Below, piece after piece: positions 17,301 through 25,817 of a DNA stretch of 64,000 nt (position 1 is its first letter; every line of letters starts with the position of its first letter). The position numbers and the translations under genes are program-made. Below the pieces are notes generated by a model. The model saw nothing but the letters and a program-made list of their open reading frames with translations. It searched no databases and had not been told where the DNA came from. This stretch comes from Streptomyces sp. NBC_00525. GTDB taxonomy: Bacteria; Actinomycetota; Actinomycetes; Streptomycetales; Streptomycetaceae. The stretch spans positions 6,200,001 to 6,264,000 of the forward strand of contig NZ_CP107834.1 of NCBI RefSeq assembly GCF_036346595.1, in the 5' to 3' direction.

Positions 17301-17956
17301 TGGGCGAGGGTCCGGGGCCGGCCGGGCCCACCGCCCCCCTGCTGATCGCCTGCGCGCTCGGCATCGAACAGCTCGCCCTGCGCACCGGCCGGGGGGCGGC
17401 GGGCGCCCCGCACCGGGCCACCGTGCTCCGTACCGGCATGGGCCCCAGAGCGGCCGAGACCGCCGTGGCCCGCGCGCTGGGCCGGTCCGGGGCGGCGGAC
17501 GCCGCCGTCATCGCCTCCGGGTTCTGCGCCGGCCTCGCCCCCGGCATGCACCCGGGCGACCTGGTGGTGGCCTCGGAGACACGGGACGCCGGGGACCGCG
17601 TCCCCTGCACCGGTACGGAGGTGCTGGCCGCCGCGCTGGCCGGGGCCGTACCGGGGCGCACCGTACACACCGGTCCGCTGACCGGCTCCGACCACGTCGT
17701 GCGGGGACACGAGCGGGCGGAGCTGCGGGCCACCGGGGCGATCGCGGTGGACATGGAGTCCGCCGCGACCCTGCGCACCGCCCTGCGGTCCGGGCCGCGC
17801 CCGGTTGCCGCCGTACGGGTGGTCGTGGACGCCCCGGAGCACGAGCTCGTCCGCATCGGCACGGTCCGCGGTGGAATATCGGCTTTCCGTGTTCTCCGCG
17901 CAGTCCTGCCGGCTTTCCATGAATGGCACCGATCTTTGCTGCTCCCCAGGAGGTGA
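17300..17956 (+). CDS. hpnG: hopanoid-associated phosphorylase HpnG (adenosylhopane nucleosidase)
   Basis: A 218-residue nucleoside-phosphorylase fold protein of the MTA/SAH nucleosidase superfamily. Family signatures are VIASGFCAGLAPGMHPGDLV and VDMESAATL. The latter holds the Glu that binds the ribose hydroxyls. In hopanoid producers HpnG removes adenine from adenosylhopane to give ribosylhopane. The ATG shares a base with the shc stop (TGATG), and the AGGAGGTGA that closes this gene also provides the ribosome-binding site of hpnH. Confidence 0.88.
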   Translation: MGEGPGPAGPTAPLLIACALGIEQLALRTGRGAAGAPHRATVLRTGMGPRAAETAVARALGRSGAADAAVIASGFCAGLAPGMHPGDLVVASETRDAGDRVPCTGTEVLAAALAGAVPGRTVHTGPLTGSDHVVRGHERAELRATGAIAVDMESAATLRTALRSGPRPVAAVRVVVDAPEHELVRIGTVRGGISAFRVLRAVLPAFHEWHRSLLLPRR

Positions 17957-17961
17957 GCCAG

Positions 17962-18981
17962 ATGGCCATGCCGCTTCGCCAGTCCATCAAGGTTGCGACG
18001 TATCTCATTGAACAGAAGCTCCGCAAGAGGGACAAATTCCCGCTGATCGTCGAGCTCGAACCGTTGTTCGCCTGCAACCTCGCCTGCGAGGGCTGCGGGA
18101 AGATCCAGCACCCGGCCGGTGTCCTCAAGCAGCGCATGCCCGTGGCCCAGGCCGTGGGCGCCGTGCTGGAGTCGGGCGCCCCGATGGTCTCCATCGCCGG
18201 GGGCGAACCCCTGATGCACCCGCAGATCGACGAGATCGTGCGGCAGCTCGTGGCGAAGAGGAAATACGTGTTCCTCTGCACCAACGCGATGCTGTTGCGC
18301 AAGAAGATCGAGAAGTTCACGCCCTCGCCCTATTTCGCGTTCGCGGTGCACATCGACGGAATGCGCGAACGGCACGACGAGTCGGTCGCCAAGGAGGGCG
18401 TGTTCGACGAGGCGGTGGCGGCGATCAAGGAGGCCAAGCGGCGCGGCTTCCGGGTCACCACCAACTCCACCTTCTTCAACACCGACACCCCGCAGACCAT
18501 CATCGAGGTGCTCAACTTCCTCAACGACGACCTCCAGGTGGACGAGATGATGATCTCGCCCGCCTACGCCTACGAGAAGGCGCCCGATCAGGAGCACTTC
18601 CTGGGCGTCGAGCAGACCCGCGAGCTGTTCCGCAAGACCTTCGCCGGCGGCAACCGCGGCCGCTGGCGGCTCAACCACTCGCCGCTCTTCCTGGACTTCC
18701 TGGAGGGCAAGGCCGACTTCCCCTGCACCGCCTGGGCCATCCCCAACTACTCGCTGTTCGGCTGGCAGCGGCCCTGCTACCTGATGAGCGACGGCTACGT
18801 GCCCACGTACCGGCAGCTCATCGAGGAGACCGACTGGGACAAATACGGCCGGGGCAAGGACCCGCGCTGCGCCAACTGCATGGCGCACTGCGGCTACGAG
18901 CCCACCGCCGTCCTCGCCACCATGGGCTCCCTCAAGGAATCACTGCGCGCCGCACGCGAGACCGTCGGCGGAAGCCGCTGA
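17962..18981 (+). CDS. hpnH: adenosyl-hopene transferase HpnH (radical SAM)
   Basis: From the ATG at 17962, which follows AGGAGGTGA, the protein has 339 residues. The [4Fe-4S] site is C38-x3-C42-x2-C45 (CNLACEGC). A GGEP motif follows (SIAGGEPLMHP), and a DUF3463-type C-terminus contains CANCMAHCGYEP. HpnH adds a 5'-deoxyadenosyl radical to diploptene (hopene) to form adenosylhopane, the first side-chain step. An in-frame start at 17923 lies inside hpnG and has no ribosome-binding site. A 13-bp hairpin separates it from dxs. Confidence 0.95.
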   Translation: MAMPLRQSIKVATYLIEQKLRKRDKFPLIVELEPLFACNLACEGCGKIQHPAGVLKQRMPVAQAVGAVLESGAPMVSIAGGEPLMHPQIDEIVRQLVAKRKYVFLCTNAMLLRKKIEKFTPSPYFAFAVHIDGMRERHDESVAKEGVFDEAVAAIKEAKRRGFRVTTNSTFFNTDTPQTIIEVLNFLNDDLQVDEMMISPAYAYEKAPDQEHFLGVEQTRELFRKTFAGGNRGRWRLNHSPLFLDFLEGKADFPCTAWAIPNYSLFGWQRPCYLMSDGYVPTYRQLIEETDWDKYGRGKDPRCANCMAHCGYEPTAVLATMGSLKESLRAARETVGGSR

Positions 18982-18997
18982 GCCGCTAGGGCCTGTC

Positions 18998-19029
18998 GGC
19001 CGGCGGGCGGCTCGTCCCGCCCGCCGGCC
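18998..19029 (+). terminator. 13-bp GC hairpin between hpnH and dxs
   Basis: GGCCGGCGGGCGG and CCGCCCGCCGGCC pair perfectly over a 6-nt loop, 16 nt after the hpnH stop. It could terminate or attenuate the early hopanoid genes, so dxs and the aminotransferase may be partly independent. From memory, S. coelicolor has ispG at this junction. Confidence 0.6.
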
Positions 19030-19074
19030 CCGGCCGTCACCCGAGGTGGAACAGGACCAGAGAGGGGGCCCGGC

Positions 19075-21006
19075 ATGTCGCCGCTGCAGAACATCCGGGG
19101 GCCGCACGATCTCAAGGCACTGAACGCGTCACAACTCGGCGAACTCGCCGACGACATCCGCACCTTCCTGGTGCAGGCGGTGGCCAGGACCGGGGGCCAC
19201 CTCGGCCCCAACCTCGGCGTGGTCGAACTGACCATCGCCCTGCACCGGGTCTTCGACTCGCCCGTCGACCGCATCCTGTGGGACACCGGCCACCAGAGCT
19301 ACGTGCACAAGCTCCTCACCGGCCGCCAGGACTTCTCCAAGCTGCGCGGCAAGGGCGGGCTCTCCGGCTACCCCTCGCGCGCCGAGTCCGAGCACGACGT
19401 CATCGAGAACTCGCACGCCTCCACCGTCCTCGGCTGGGCGGACGGCCTCGCCAAGGCCGACGAGGTACGCGGCAGGATCGGCCGGGTCGTCGCGGTCATC
19501 GGCGACGGCGCGCTGACCGGCGGCATGGCCTGGGAGGCGCTGAACAACATCGCCGCCGCCAAGGACCGCCCGCTGATCGTCGTCGTCAACGACAACGCCC
19601 GCTCCTACGCCCCCACCATCGGCGGCCTCGCCCGCCACCTCGCCACCCTGCGCACCACCGACGGCTACGAACGCTTCCTGGCCTGGGGCAAGGGGCTGCT
19701 GGAACGCACCCCCGTCATCGGGCAGCCGCTGTACGGATCGCTGCACGGCGCCAAGAAGGGCCTCAAGGACTTCGTCGCCCCGCAGGGCCTGTTCGAGGAC
19801 CTCGGGCTGAAGTACATCGGCCCCGTCGACGGCCACGACACCGCCGCCGTCGAGGCGGCCCTGCACCGCGCCCGCCGCTACCGGGGCCCGGTCCTCGTGC
19901 ACTGCATCACCGAGAAGGGCCGCGGCTACGCCCCCGCCCTGCGCGACGAGGCCGACCGCTTCCACACCGTGGGCGCCATGGACCCGCGCACCTGCGCCCC
20001 GCTCACCCCCGCCGCCGGGCCGTCCTGGACCTCCGTGTTCGCCGACGAGATCACGGCCATCGGCGCGGAGCGGCCGGACGTCGTCGCGGTCACCGCCGCG
20101 ATGCTCGACCCGGTGGGACTGACCCGGTTCGCCGAGGCGTTCCCCGGCCGCGTCTGGGACGTGGGCATCGCCGAGCAGCACGCCGCGGTGAGCGCCGCCG
20201 GACTCGCCACGGGTGGCCTCCACCCGGTCGTCGCCGTCTATGCCACCTTCCTCAACCGGGCCTTCGACCAGCTCCTGATGGACGTCGCCCTGCACAAGTG
20301 CGGGGTCACCTTCGTCCTGGACCGGGCCGGCGTCACCGGTACGGACGGCGCCTCGCACAACGGCATGTGGGACCTGTCGATCCTCCAGGTCGTCCCCGGA
20401 CTGCGCATCGCCGCACCCCGCGACGCGGACCGGCTGCGCGAGGAACTGCGCGAGGCGGTCGCGGTCGACGACGCGCCGACTCTGGTGCGGTTCCCGAAGG
20501 AGTCCGTGGGCGAACCGGTCCCCGCCGTCGGCCGGATCGGCTCCATGGACGTGCTGCGGCGCGACGAGGACGCCGATGTGCTGCTCGTCGCGGTCGGCGT
20601 GATGGCCACGGTCTGCCTGCGGGCCGCCGAACTGCTCGCGGGCGCCGGCATCCGGTGCACCGTGGTGGACCCGCGCTGGGTCAAACCGGTCGACGCGGAG
20701 CTGCCGCCGCTCGCCGCCGGGCACCGGCTCGTCGCCGTCGTCGAGGACAACAGCCGGACCGGGGGCGTCGGCTGGGCGGTCGGCCTGGCGCTGCGGGACG
20801 CGGACGTCGACGTACCGCTGCGCACCTTCGGCATTCCCGAGCAGTTCCTCGCGCACGGCAAACGGGCCGAGGTGCTGGCCGACATCGGACTCACACCGGT
20901 CGAGATCGCGGGCCGGATCAGCGCCGCCACCACCGCACTGCGGGCGGCCGGCGGCACGGCGGGGCACCGGGCCCCGGACGACGGGCACAAGGAGAGCGGG
21001 GCATGA
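19075..21006 (+). CDS. dxs: 1-deoxy-D-xylulose-5-phosphate synthase
   Basis: The 643-residue enzyme makes DXP from pyruvate and glyceraldehyde 3-phosphate with thiamine diphosphate, the entry step of the MEP pathway. The ThDP motif is [18 protein letters not shown], the catalytic His lies in [10 protein letters not shown], and the transketolase-like Pyr domain begins with [19 protein letters not shown] precedes the ATG. It is probably a second, pathway-dedicated Dxs that boosts isoprenoid supply to the hopanoid enzymes. Its stop overlaps the aminotransferase start as ATGA. Confidence 0.95.
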   Translation: MSPLQNIRGPHDLKALNASQLGELADDIRTFLVQAVARTGGHLGPNLGVVELTIALHRVFDSPVDRILWDTGHQSYVHKLLTGRQDFSKLRGKGGLSGYPSRAESEHDVIENSHASTVLGWADGLAKADEVRGRIGRVVAVIGDGALTGGMAWEALNNIAAAKDRPLIVVVNDNARSYAPTIGGLARHLATLRTTDGYERFLAWGKGLLERTPVIGQPLYGSLHGAKKGLKDFVAPQGLFEDLGLKYIGPVDGHDTAAVEAALHRARRYRGPVLVHCITEKGRGYAPALRDEADRFHTVGAMDPRTCAPLTPAAGPSWTSVFADEITAIGAERPDVVAVTAAMLDPVGLTRFAEAFPGRVWDVGIAEQHAAVSAAGLATGGLHPVVAVYATFLNRAFDQLLMDVALHKCGVTFVLDRAGVTGTDGASHNGMWDLSILQVVPGLRIAAPRDADRLREELREAVAVDDAPTLVRFPKESVGEPVPAVGRIGSMDVLRRDEDADVLLVAVGVMATVCLRAAELLAGAGIRCTVVDPRWVKPVDAELPPLAAGHRLVAVVEDNSRTGGVGWAVGLALRDADVDVPLRTFGIPEQFLAHGKRAEVLADIGLTPVEIAGRISAATTALRAAGGTAGHRAPDDGHKESGA

Positions 21007-22400
21007 AGGACGACGGGCCCAAGGGCTTCGATCTGGCGCGGCTCCTGGCCGAGCGCGGCGCCGAACGCTACGAGCTGCACAGCCGGTACCTCAACCACCA
21101 GCTCCCGCGCATGCTGCACACCATCGGCTTCGACAAGGTCTACGAGCGGGCCGAGGGCGCCCACTTCTGGGACGCCGACGGCAACGACTACCTCGACATG
21201 CTCGCCGGTTTCGGCGTGATGGGGCTCGGACGGCACCACCCCGTCGTACGCAAGGCGCTGCACGACGTCCTCGACGCCTCGCTCGCCGACCTCACCCGCT
21301 TCGACTGCCAGCCGCTGCCGGGCCTCCTCGCCGAGAAGCTGCTGAGCCACAGCCCGCACCTGGACCGCGTCTTCTTCGGCAACAGCGGCACCGAGGCCGT
21401 CGAGACCGCGCTCAAGTTCGCCCGGTACGCCACCGGCAGGCCGCGCGTCCTGTACTGCGACCACGCCTTCCACGGGCTGACCACCGGCTCCCTCTCGGTC
21501 AACGGCGAGGGCGGCTTCCGCGACGGCTTCGCCCCGCTGCTCCCCGACACCGCCATCGCCCTCGGCGACCTCGACGCGCTGCGCCGGGAGCTCAAGCGGG
21601 GCGATGTGGCCGCGCTGGTCGTCGAGCCGATCCAGGGCAAGGGGGTGCACCCCGCGCCGCCCGGCTTCCTGCGCGAGGCCCAGGAGCTGCTGCACCGGCA
21701 CAAGGCGCTCCTGATCGCCGACGAGGTGCAGACCGGGCTCGGCAGGACCGGCGACTTCTACGCCTACCAGCACGAGGAGGGCGTGGAGCCCGATCTCGTC
21801 TGCGTGGCCAAGGCGCTGTCCGGCGGCTACGTCCCGGTCGGGGCGACGCTCGGCAAGGACTGGATCTTCAAGCGCGTCTACTCCTCGATGGACCGCGTCC
21901 TCGTCCACTCCGCAAGCTTCGGCTCCAACGCCCAGGCGATGGCCGCCGGGCTCGCGGTGCTGTCGGTGATGGAGGACGAGGAGACCGTCGCGCACGCGCG
22001 CCGCACCGGCGACCTGCTCCGCGAGCGGCTGTCCGCGCTGGTCGGCCGCTACGAGCTGCTGCACGAGGTGCGGGGGCGCGGGCTGATGATCGGCATCGAG
22101 TTCGGCCGCCCCACCTCGCTGAAACTGCGCAGCCGCTGGACGATGCTCCAGGCCGCCCGCAAGGGGCTCTTCGCGCAGATGGTCGTCGTGCCGCTCCTCC
22201 AGAAGCACCGCATCCTCACCCAGGTCTCCGGCGACCACCTCGAAGTGATCAAGCTGATTCCGCCGCTGGTGATCGACGACGCGGACGTGGACCGCTTCGT
22301 CACCGCGTTCACCGCCGTCATGGACGACGCGCACAGCGGCGGGGGACTGATGTGGGACTTCGGCCGGACCCTGGTGAAGCAGGCCGTCGCCAACCGCTGA
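21003..22400 (+). CDS. hpnO: class III (aspartate-type) aminotransferase, hopanoid side-chain amination (HpnO-like)
   Basis: A 465-residue fold-type I PLP enzyme. Seen are the phosphate-binding [13 protein letters not shown], the PLP-ring Asp in [14 protein letters not shown] and the Schiff-base Lys K270 in [11 protein letters not shown]. In hopanoid clusters such an enzyme is thought to aminate the ribosylhopane-derived aldehyde, giving aminobacteriohopanetriol, a hopanoid known from Streptomyces. The name HpnO is given by that analogy. It is the last gene of the operon and is followed by the dyad-rich promoter of the XRE-cupin regulator. Confidence 0.85.
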   Translation: MKDDGPKGFDLARLLAERGAERYELHSRYLNHQLPRMLHTIGFDKVYERAEGAHFWDADGNDYLDMLAGFGVMGLGRHHPVVRKALHDVLDASLADLTRFDCQPLPGLLAEKLLSHSPHLDRVFFGNSGTEAVETALKFARYATGRPRVLYCDHAFHGLTTGSLSVNGEGGFRDGFAPLLPDTAIALGDLDALRRELKRGDVAALVVEPIQGKGVHPAPPGFLREAQELLHRHKALLIADEVQTGLGRTGDFYAYQHEEGVEPDLVCVAKALSGGYVPVGATLGKDWIFKRVYSSMDRVLVHSASFGSNAQAMAAGLAVLSVMEDEETVAHARRTGDLLRERLSALVGRYELLHEVRGRGLMIGIEFGRPTSLKLRSRWTMLQAARKGLFAQMVVVPLLQKHRILTQVSGDHLEVIKLIPPLVIDDADVDRFVTAFTAVMDDAHSGGGLMWDFGRTLVKQAVANR

Positions 22401-22405
22401 CGTTT

Positions 22406-22452
22406 TTGCCCGAGAGGCAAGAAATTTGCCCCAGGGGAAAGATTTTGGCCCA
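22406..22452 (+). promoter_or_regulatory. cluster of inverted repeats before the XRE-cupin gene
   Basis: TTGCC-CGAGA-GGCAA (22406-22420) is followed 20 bp later by TTTGCCCC-AGGGGAAA (22425-22440, one mismatch) and then by TTGG-C-CCAA near 22444-22452. All lie in the 60 bp before the XRE gene's ATG, consistent with autoregulation by adjacent dimers. Confidence 0.5.
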
Positions 22453-22460
22453 ATGGAGGC

Positions 22461-23069
22461 ATGAACCCTCCGGACGACCAGGCGGCCGGCGAGCTGCCCG
22501 GTGTCGCGCCACGCCTGCGCGATCTGCGCCGCGGCCGTGGTCTCACCCTGGAGACCGCGGCCCAGCGGGCGGGGCTCTCGCCCGCCCATCTCTCCCGGCT
22601 CGAAACGGGCCGGCGCCAGCCCTCGCTGCCCATGCTGCTCCAGCTGGCCAGGATCTACGGTACGACGGTCTCCGAACTGCTCGGCGAGACGCCCCCCGAA
22701 CGTGACGCGATCGTGCGCGGCGGCCCGTTCGAGGGGGCGGCCGCGGACGGCTGGATCTACCAGCAGGCCGGCGGCTCCGGCCGGGCCATGCAGGCGCTGC
22801 GCGTCCGCGTCCCGTACGGCGCCCAGGGTGACCTGGTCCGGGTCCATCCCGGCGAGGAGTGGCTGTACGTCCTGCGCGGCCGCCTGCGGGTGACGCTCGG
22901 CGAGACGGTCCACGACCTCGCGCCGGGCGACGGCGCGCACTTCGACTCGCTCACCCCGCACCGGATCGCCGCCCTGGAGCCCCACGGCTCCGAACTGCTC
23001 TTCGTCCACACCCTGCTGCAGAGCCCCGCCGTCGAGCTGTGCCTCGGCGGCGCCGCCCACCGCGGCTGA
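22461..23069 (+). CDS. XRE-family regulator with cupin sensor domain
   Basis: A 202-residue cytosolic regulator. An N-terminal helix-turn-helix (about 16-70) reads LRDLRRGRGLTLETAAQRAG, followed by SPAHLSRLETGRRQPS. A C-terminal cupin barrel (about 115-185) has the metal-site phrase HPGEEWLYVLRGRLRV. HTH-cupin regulators sense small molecules and often repress nearby operons. It lies directly after the hopanoid genes and before a DUF6126 gene; I recall the same pair closing the S. coelicolor cluster. The inverted repeats in its promoter suggest autoregulation. Confidence 0.9.
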   Translation: MNPPDDQAAGELPGVAPRLRDLRRGRGLTLETAAQRAGLSPAHLSRLETGRRQPSLPMLLQLARIYGTTVSELLGETPPERDAIVRGGPFEGAAADGWIYQQAGGSGRAMQALRVRVPYGAQGDLVRVHPGEEWLYVLRGRLRVTLGETVHDLAPGDGAHFDSLTPHRIAALEPHGSELLFVHTLLQSPAVELCLGGAAHRG

Positions 23070-23112
23070 GATTTCCGCCACCGGGACTCCCCGGCAGCCA
23101 GAGAGGCCAGTC

Positions 23113-23289
23113 ATGTCCGACTCGGAGAACTACGACCCGCTCACCCCGGCCAGGCGCCCCGGCGACGACACCCATGAGAAGAAGATGCCGCGCGGACTCG
23201 TCATCCGGCTCTTCGCCTACCTGGTGGCCGGGCACGTCATCGCCGCGTTCCTCTATCTGCTCTTCGCGGTCGGCATGAACAACCAGTAG
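23113..23289 (+). CDS. DUF6126-family small membrane protein
   Basis: A 58-residue peptide with an ATG at 23113 and a GAGAGG upstream. A charged N-terminus (DDTHEKKMPRG) precedes a single membrane helix (LVIRLFAYLVAGHVIAAFLY), and the tail ends NNQ. The combination of PRGLVIRLFAYLVAGH and a lone helix is characteristic of DUF6126 proteins, which in Streptomyces are encoded next to XRE-cupin regulators. It is 43 nt downstream of that regulator and probably co-transcribed. Function is unknown; a membrane partner of the regulator or of hopanoid-rich membranes is possible but unsupported. Confidence 0.85.
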   Translation: MSDSENYDPLTPARRPGDDTHEKKMPRGLVIRLFAYLVAGHVIAAFLYLLFAVGMNNQ

Positions 23290-23295
23290 GACGGA

Positions 23296-24108
23296 TCACC
23301 CCTCGTCGAGCAGCCGCTCGCGCAGCCGCTCACGGGTGGCCGGCGCCAGCTTCAGGCCCTCGCCGAGATAGCGGTCGGTGCCGCCCCAGGTCTCGTCGAC
23401 GGCGGCGAAGGCCGCGGCCAGATACGCGGACTCGGCGCCGAACAGCGGGTTCAGCAGCTCCAGCACCTCCGGCGACATGCCGGCGGCGGAGGTGTCGCTG
23501 CGCCGGATGCGGTAGCGGCGGTGCGGGTCGTTCGACTTGAGGTAGTCGGCCTCGATCGTCTCCCGCTCGACGCCCAGCGCGAGCAGCGTCACCGCGACGG
23601 ACAGCCCCGCCCGGTCCTTGCCGGCCGCACAGTGCATCAGCGCGGGCACGCTGTCCTCGGCCAGCGCGTGCAGCACCCGGCTGTGCTCGGCGGTGCGCTC
23701 CAGGATGATCGACCGGTACGAGGCGATCATGCGGCGCGTGCCCTTGCCGTCCGCCAGGATCGAGCGCAGATCCGCCAGGTCGCCGTCGCGCACCATCCGC
23801 CAGAACTCCGCCCCGTCCGCCGGGTCGCTCAGCGGGATGCTGACGTTGCGCACCCCCGGCAGCTCCACGTCCAGGCCGTCCAGCCGGTGGTCGGCCGCGT
23901 TGCGGAAGTCGAAGACGGTGTGCAGCCCGAGCCCGCCGAGGAAGGCCGCGTCCTCGGCGGTCGCCTGCGCCAGGTGGCCGCTGCGGAAGAGCCTGCCGTG
24001 CCGCACCCGGCGGCCGTCGGCGGTGGGCAGCCCGCCCAGGTCGCGGAAGTTGCGGACACCGGTGAGGACGGGCTCCGTCGGCGGGGTCTGCGGCAGCTGC
24101 TGCGTCAC
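23296..24108 (-). CDS. tyrosine-specific protein phosphatase (PTP superfamily, Y_phosphatase3)
   Basis: A 270-residue protein with the P-loop CX5R active site HCAAGKDRAG and the N-terminal family hallmark GVRNFRDLGGLPT. A further conserved segment, LFRSGHL, follows. Such bacterial enzymes dephosphorylate phosphotyrosine or phosphoinositides. AGGAG lies 5 nt before the GTG at 24108; a GTG at 24114 touches the ribosome-binding site and is less likely. It converges with the DUF6126 gene only 6 nt away, with no terminator visible between them. It is transcribed divergently from the riboswitch-controlled peptidase. Confidence 0.9.
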   Translation of the reverse strand: MTQQLPQTPPTEPVLTGVRNFRDLGGLPTADGRRVRHGRLFRSGHLAQATAEDAAFLGGLGLHTVFDFRNAADHRLDGLDVELPGVRNVSIPLSDPADGAEFWRMVRDGDLADLRSILADGKGTRRMIASYRSIILERTAEHSRVLHALAEDSVPALMHCAAGKDRAGLSVAVTLLALGVERETIEADYLKSNDPHRRYRIRRSDTSAAGMSPEVLELLNPLFGAESAYLAAAFAAVDETWGGTDRYLGEGLKLAPATRERLRERLLDEG

Positions 24109-24406
24109 GGTCACTCCTGGAGGCTCTGCCCCGGCGCGTGTCGCCGACGGGCCACGCCCGCGACCCTACGACATCGATTCCCGGGGCAACCATCTCGCCC
24201 GCCACCCCGAACGCGCCCGCTCCGGAACGTGCCATCGGTGCGCCATGTCCGTATTGCGGCATTTTCCCGAACCTGCCCTGTTTGCAAGGGAGATGGCCGG
24301 CCGCTCGTGAGCGGGATCATATCCGTGACGGTGTGTGGCGGCGCTCCGCGGGGGTAATCCCCGCACCGCGCGGAAAGCCAAGATCCGTAATCCACGGAGT
24401 GTGACT

Positions 24407-24450
24407 GGAATTCCGCACCGGAATTCCCGGGCGGAATCCCCGGTGGAACC
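24407..24450. repeat. four imperfect tandem repeats, about 13-bp period
   Basis: Units starting GGAATTCC (24407), GGAATTCCC (24420), GGAATCCC (24433) and GGAACC (24445) recur every 12-13 bp, just upstream of the promoter candidate for the riboswitch transcript. They may be a regulator binding array. Confidence 0.5.
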
Positions 24451-24456
24451 CGTGGC

Positions 24457-24486
24457 TTGTTTCCGCCGTCCCGGCTCGCTTACGTT
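24457..24486 (+). promoter_or_regulatory. promoter candidate for the riboswitch-M23 peptidase transcript
   Basis: TTGTTT (24457-24462) and TACGTT (24481-24486) are separated by 18 bp, about 55 bp before the riboswitch. The fit to the vegetative consensus is moderate. Confidence 0.35.
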
Positions 24487-24540
24487 CCATGTCACTCCGG
24501 ATGGAACGCCCAATCCTGCCGCCGTCCGGAATCGCATCCA

Positions 24541-24670
24541 CTCACCGTGTGGCAGGAGCGGGGGAACCAGGTAAGCCGCCGACCGGGACGACCGGACGGC
24601 TAGGGGTGAAGTCGCGCCAGACGCGGCCGGGCATCTCCAGCCCGAACCCGACAGCTCACCTCGCAGGCGC
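24541..24670 (+). ncRNA. c-di-AMP (ydaO/yuaA) riboswitch
   Basis: The leader shows the conserved ydaO blocks in order: GGGGAACCAGGTAAGCC near 24560, TAGGGGTGAAGTCGC at 24601, and CCCGAACCCGACAGCTCACC then TCGCAGGCG near 24641-24669. It ends about 15 nt before the peptidase ATG, overlapping the ribosome-binding region. In actinobacteria this class turns off cell-wall hydrolase genes when c-di-AMP is high. Confidence 0.9.
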
Positions 24671-24686
24671 CGGAGAGGAATTCTTC

Positions 24687-25631
24687 ATGCCCATTTCGGG
24701 TAAGCACCGCCGTCCCAAGACCAGCACCATCGCCCGCGGCGTCGTCGCCGCGAGCGCCGGCGGAGCCGTCATCGCGCTTCCGCTGCTCGGCGCCACCGGT
24801 GCCCACGCCGCGGAGCAGTCCGCCCCGGCCGCCCCGAAGTCGGTCGCCGCGCACGCCACCCCGGCCAAGCCCGCCAAGAGCACCGGCACCACCACCTACT
24901 CCGTGGTCTCCGGCGACTACCTCTCGAAGATCGCCGCCCAGCACCACCTCAAGGGCGGCTGGCAGAAGCTGTACCAGGACAACCGCGAGGTCGTCGGCGA
25001 GAACCCGAGCCTGATCTTCCCGGGCATGAAGCTGACCCTCGGCGCCAAGGCGGCCCCCGCCGCCGCGTCCGAGGCCCCCGCCGCGCCGGCCCCGAAGAAG
25101 ACCGAGTCCGGGTCCGGGGCGAAGGCCGACGCCAAGGCCCAGACCCGCACCGCGCCCAAGGCCGGGGTCAAGACCGAGGTGCAGGCCGCGCCCGAGTCCG
25201 AGGCCCCCGCCACCCAGGACAACGCCTCCGGTTACGCCCACCCGGTCCCCGGCAACCACACCACCGCCTACCGCGCCTCCGGTGCCAACTGGTCCAGCGG
25301 CAGCCACACCGGCATCGACTTCGCCGTCTCCACCGGCACCAGCGTGAAGGCCATCACCTCCGGCACCGTCGTCACCGCCGGCTGGGGCGGCGCCTACGGC
25401 AACCAGGTCGTCGTCAAGCACGCCGACGGCCGCTACTCCCAGTACGGCCACCTGTCCTCGCTCTCCGTCTCGGCCGGCCAGACCGTGTCCGCGGGCCAGC
25501 AGATCGGCCTCTCCGGCTCCACCGGCAACGCCACCGGCCCGCACCTCCACTTCGAGGTCCGGACCGGCCCGGAGTACGGCTCCGACGTCGACCCGATCGC
25601 CTACCTCGCGTCGCACGGCATCTACGTCTGA
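24687..25631 (+). CDS. secreted LysM-M23 peptidase (cell-wall hydrolase)
   Basis: The 314-residue preprotein starts at the ATG after GAGAGGAA. A Sec signal peptide ends near AHAAE (about residue 41). A LysM domain (about 70-118, SVVSGDYLSKIAAQHH) is followed by an Ala/Pro/Lys-rich linker and then a LytM/M23 metallopeptidase domain, with the Zn-site motifs HTGIDFA and HLHFEV. It should bind peptidoglycan and cut its peptide cross-links outside the cell. An upstream in-frame extension to 24489 would run through the riboswitch and is rejected. Control by the c-di-AMP riboswitch fits a germination or growth-related hydrolase. Confidence 0.95.
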   Translation: MPISGKHRRPKTSTIARGVVAASAGGAVIALPLLGATGAHAAEQSAPAAPKSVAAHATPAKPAKSTGTTTYSVVSGDYLSKIAAQHHLKGGWQKLYQDNREVVGENPSLIFPGMKLTLGAKAAPAAASEAPAAPAPKKTESGSGAKADAKAQTRTAPKAGVKTEVQAAPESEAPATQDNASGYAHPVPGNHTTAYRASGANWSSGSHTGIDFAVSTGTSVKAITSGTVVTAGWGGAYGNQVVVKHADGRYSQYGHLSSLSVSAGQTVSAGQQIGLSGSTGNATGPHLHFEVRTGPEYGSDVDPIAYLASHGIYV

Positions 25632-25675
25632 TCCAGCCGGCCCCGGCCCGCACCACCGGGCCGCCCGACGGCACC

Positions 25676-25710
25676 GAGGGACGGCGCACCACAACGGTGC
25701 GCCGTCCCTC
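25676..25710 (+). terminator. perfect 15-bp hairpin terminator after the M23 peptidase
   Basis: GAGGGACGGCGCACC and GGTGCGCCGTCCCTC flank a 5-nt loop, followed by CGCTTATTCC, 44 nt after the peptidase stop. Confidence 0.9.
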
Positions 25711-25817
25711 CGCTTATTCCCCCTTTACCGAAAACTGACCGGGTGGTTTATCTCACCCCCCGTCAACCCCTTATTACGGTCGCGTAGGTCACATTAAACG
25801 GTGCAGGATATGCGTTT

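Noticed and set aside
20238..23114. A 958-codon minus-strand frame across dxs, the aminotransferase and the XRE gene
   Set aside because: It shadows three well-supported plus-strand genes and has no recognisable domain or ribosome-binding site.
24407..24450. Short tandem repeats as a CRISPR array
   Set aside because: Units are about 13 bp without unique spacers, and no cas gene is present.
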